Assembly: GCA_021801705.1 (NCBI GenBank)
Contig: JAJYXP010000068.1
Coordinates: forward strand, 1 to 55,653
DNA: 55,653 bases
Direction of reading: 5' to 3'
Source: Pseudomonadota bacterium
GTDB lineage: Bacteria > Pseudomonadota > Gammaproteobacteria > Burkholderiales > Sulfuricellaceae
The notes beneath the pieces are model-generated. The model ran no database searches. It was not told the origin of the DNA and saw only the letters and a program-made list of their open reading frames with translations. Of this stretch, positions 53,989-55,653 are shown one piece after another; positions within the stretch are counted from its first letter, which is position 1; every line of letters starts with the position of its first letter. The translations under genes and the position numbers were made by a program.

Positions 53989-54834
53989 ATGCAGATCTTC
54001 TCCACCACCCAGCAACTGCGCGACTGGCTGAAATCGGAGCTTAGCGTTGCCTTCGTCCCCACCATGGGCAACCTGCACGAGGGCCATCTCGCCCTGGCCC
54101 GGCAGGCGCGCGAGCATGGCCGCTGCGTGGTGGTGAGCATCTTCGTCAATCCCCTGCAGTTCGGGCCGAACGAAGATTTCTCGCGCTACCCGCGCAGCTT
54201 CGAGCAGGACTGCGCAAAACTGGAAGGGCTGGCCGACGTGGTGTTCGCGCCGACGGTGGAAGCGCTGTACCCCGAACCCCAGCAAGTGTTCGTAGAGCCG
54301 CCGCCGATCGCGAGCGAGTTGTGCGGCGCCGTCCGCCCCGGCCATTTCCGCGGCGTGGCGACGGTGGTGCTGAAGCTGTTCAACATTGTCCGGCCGCAGG
54401 CGGCGGTGTTCGGCAAGAAGGATTACCAGCAGTTGCACGTGATCCGCGCCATGGTGCGGCAACTCAACCTTGCCGTCGAGATCGTGGCGGGGGAAACCCT
54501 GCGTGCCGGGGATAACCTCGCCCTCAGCTCGCGCAACGGCTATCTCAGTGCGGAAGAGCGCGTTGAGGCGGTGCGGCTTTACCGGAACCTTGTGCAGATC
54601 CGCGAGTCTATGCTTGCGGGCAACCTCGATTTTTCGGCGCTGGAGCGCGCAGCCGCTGCCGACCTGGAAGCTCACGGCTGGCGCGTGGACTATGTTTCGG
54701 TGCGGGCCGCCGCATCCCTGGCACCGGCGCTTGCCGAAGACCGGGACCTGGTTGTGCTTGCGGCAGCCTGGCTGGGAAAGACCCGGCTGATCGACAACCT
54801 GGAAATTTGTCTCAGTGCGGACAAAGGCTTATAA
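53989..54834 (+). CDS. panC: Pantoate--beta-alanine ligase
   Basis: A 281-residue pantothenate synthetase, joining pantoate and beta-alanine with ATP. The HIGH-like ATP site is [47 protein letters not shown] (KMSKS-like) and [11 protein letters not shown] follow. I take ATG 53989 ([10 protein letters not shown]) over the TTG at 53980. The gap to panB is only 10 bases. Confidence 0.95.
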   Translation: MQIFSTTQQLRDWLKSELSVAFVPTMGNLHEGHLALARQAREHGRCVVVSIFVNPLQFGPNEDFSRYPRSFEQDCAKLEGLADVVFAPTVEALYPEPQQVFVEPPPIASELCGAVRPGHFRGVATVVLKLFNIVRPQAAVFGKKDYQQLHVIRAMVRQLNLAVEIVAGETLRAGDNLALSSRNGYLSAEERVEAVRLYRNLVQIRESMLAGNLDFSALERAAAADLEAHGWRVDYVSVRAAASLAPALAEDRDLVVLAAAWLGKTRLIDNLEICLSADKGL

Positions 54835-54875
54835 TATTCCTCCTTTTTCTCCGAATTGACGGAAATAGGCTCTCA

Positions 54876-55256
54876 ATGCAAAGATTGATGCTCAAGTCCA
54901 AGCTTCACCGTGTCACCGTGACCCATTCGGAGCTGCATTACGAAGGCTCGTGCGCGATCGACGAGACGCTGATGGAAGCGGCGGACATTCGCGAATACCA
55001 GCAGATCGACATATACAATGTCAGCAATGGCGAGCGTTTCACGACCTACGCCATCAAGGCGCAACGCGATTCGGGCGTGATTTCCGTGAATGGCGCCGCG
55101 GCTCACAAGGCCAATCCGGGCGATATCATCATCATCGCCACCTATGCCATGTTCAACGAACTGGAACTGCAGAAATTCCGGCCCGACCTGGTTTATGTGA
55201 ACGAGCGCAACCAGATTGTGGGGCGGCGGCACGAAATCCCGGTGCAGGCGGCCTGA
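54876..55256 (+). CDS. panD: Aspartate 1-decarboxylase
   Basis: A 126-residue pyruvoyl enzyme that makes beta-alanine for PanC. The self-cleavage site Gly24-Ser25 is in HYEGSCAID, giving the pyruvoyl group at Ser25. Residues [26 protein letters not shown] form the conserved core. I start it at ATG 54876 ([10 protein letters not shown]); earlier in-frame codons look non-coding. With panB and panC it makes a complete pantothenate branch. A terminator follows. Confidence 0.95.
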   Translation: MQRLMLKSKLHRVTVTHSELHYEGSCAIDETLMEAADIREYQQIDIYNVSNGERFTTYAIKAQRDSGVISVNGAAAHKANPGDIIIIATYAMFNELELQKFRPDLVYVNERNQIVGRRHEIPVQAA

Positions 55257-55273
55257 ACCTGCTGAATTCCAGA

Positions 55274-55305
55274 AAACAAAGGGCGGCCGAGGCTGCCCTT
55301 TGTTT
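55274..55305 (+). terminator. Rho-independent terminator after panD
   Basis: AAACAAAGGGC and GCCCTTTGTTT form a perfect 11-bp stem around a 10-base loop, with A and T tracts on either side, so it may work in both directions. It closes the folK-panD transcript. Confidence 0.85.
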
Positions 55306-55653
55306 ATTTGGTACCGGGAGTCGAGTATGCTCGACAGGCCAAGTTTGTATATTAAAAACCGCTTGGCCCGCATGTTTCATAAACCTAAAAAATGCGATTA
55401 ACCACGAATTTACACGAATAAACCTAAAAACCTCTTTTCCAACGCAAAGGCGCAAAGAACGCAAAGTAATAACAATGGGTTGCCTGGATTTGCTGGTTCA
55501 CCCATCGGGTGCTGGCGGTTGGAGAATTAACCTGAATGTTGCATAAACTTTCAACCGTGTAATTTCCCCGCCCCGTTAGAAAGTTTTTCGATTTTCAGGC
55601 AACAGCCCCCTACCCCCACTGGCGGGGTTAATCGTGAAGTCGTTGCTGGCAAG
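55306..55653. other. Gene-free window end with repeats
   Basis: About 350 bases with no supportable ORF. It has a half copy of the TTAACCACGAAT family (55397-55425) and a CGCAAAGGCGCAAAG string (55443-55467). The final 110 bases (from about 55540) are unlike the rest and contain CCCCACTGGCGGGG; they may be the end of a mobile element continuing outside. Confidence 0.4.

Overview
The window looks like part of a betaproteobacterial chromosome, probably from the sulfur- or iron-oxidising lineages around Sulfuricella and Gallionella. This is inferred from gene content, high-GC codon use and the many short intergenic inverted repeats; no rRNA or taxonomic marker gene is present. I saw no tRNA, rRNA, CRISPR array or intact insertion sequence.

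Layout. 1-4.0 kb (minus strand): membrane-anchored glutaredoxin-like protein, UMF1-type MFS transporter, chemoreceptor, small lipoprotein and a coupled 51-residue ORF. 4.1-7.6 kb (plus): CDP-alcohol phosphatidyltransferase, GyrI-like protein, CobD/CbiB-like protein, CobC-type phosphatase and BtuF. 7.9-8.9 kb: a frameshifted beta-carbonic-anhydrase-like gene. 9.0-18.6 kb (minus): one apparent operon of a SulP anion transporter followed by six subunits of a hydrogenase-4-like membrane complex (B, C, E, F, G, I) whose large subunit has lost all NiFe-binding cysteines. 19.2-29.5 kb: a copper/silver resistance island, with CusCBA efflux, CusF, a DUF411 protein and a cupredoxin on the minus strand and the CusRS two-component pair diverging from them. 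29.6-31.1 kb: EAL-like/HDOD signalling protein. 31.2-40.9 kb: glycogen block (pgi, glgB, glgC, two GH57 enzymes). 41.0-42.0 kb: SlyD-type isomerase and a DUF3135 protein. 42.5-46.2 kb: a giant pyruvate:ferredoxin oxidoreductase. 46.3-50.2 kb: CbiM-like permease, HAD phosphatase, a RAYT transposase inside a nest of REP palindromes, and BtuCD. 50.3-55.3 kb (plus): pcnB, folK, deoxynucleoside kinase, panB, panC, panD.

How it fits together. The most interesting unit is the SulP plus Ehr-type (energy-converting-hydrogenase-related) operon with a carbonic-anhydrase-like gene at its 3' flank. It keeps the proton-pumping membrane arm and the small-subunit FeS ligands but cannot be a hydrogenase, and its first gene is an anion/bicarbonate-type transporter with an unusual hydrophilic insert. 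An ion- or inorganic-carbon-coupling role is a hypothesis. The copper island carries two copies of the same palindrome, ATTAC-N6-GTAAT, one in the cusR/cupredoxin divergent promoter and one before the DUF411-cusF pair, which fits control by CusR. The cobalamin uptake genes are split: btuF lies with cobD/cobC, while btuCD lie 41 kb away behind the RAYT/REP nest.

Intergenic space is crowded with several unrelated families of short inverted repeats. Some touch genes: a REP palindrome contains the btuC start codon, another repeat contains the pcnB stop codon, and three long REP-type copies begin exactly at stop codons. Repeats also sit between hyfF and hyfG and between hyfG and hyfI inside the operon.
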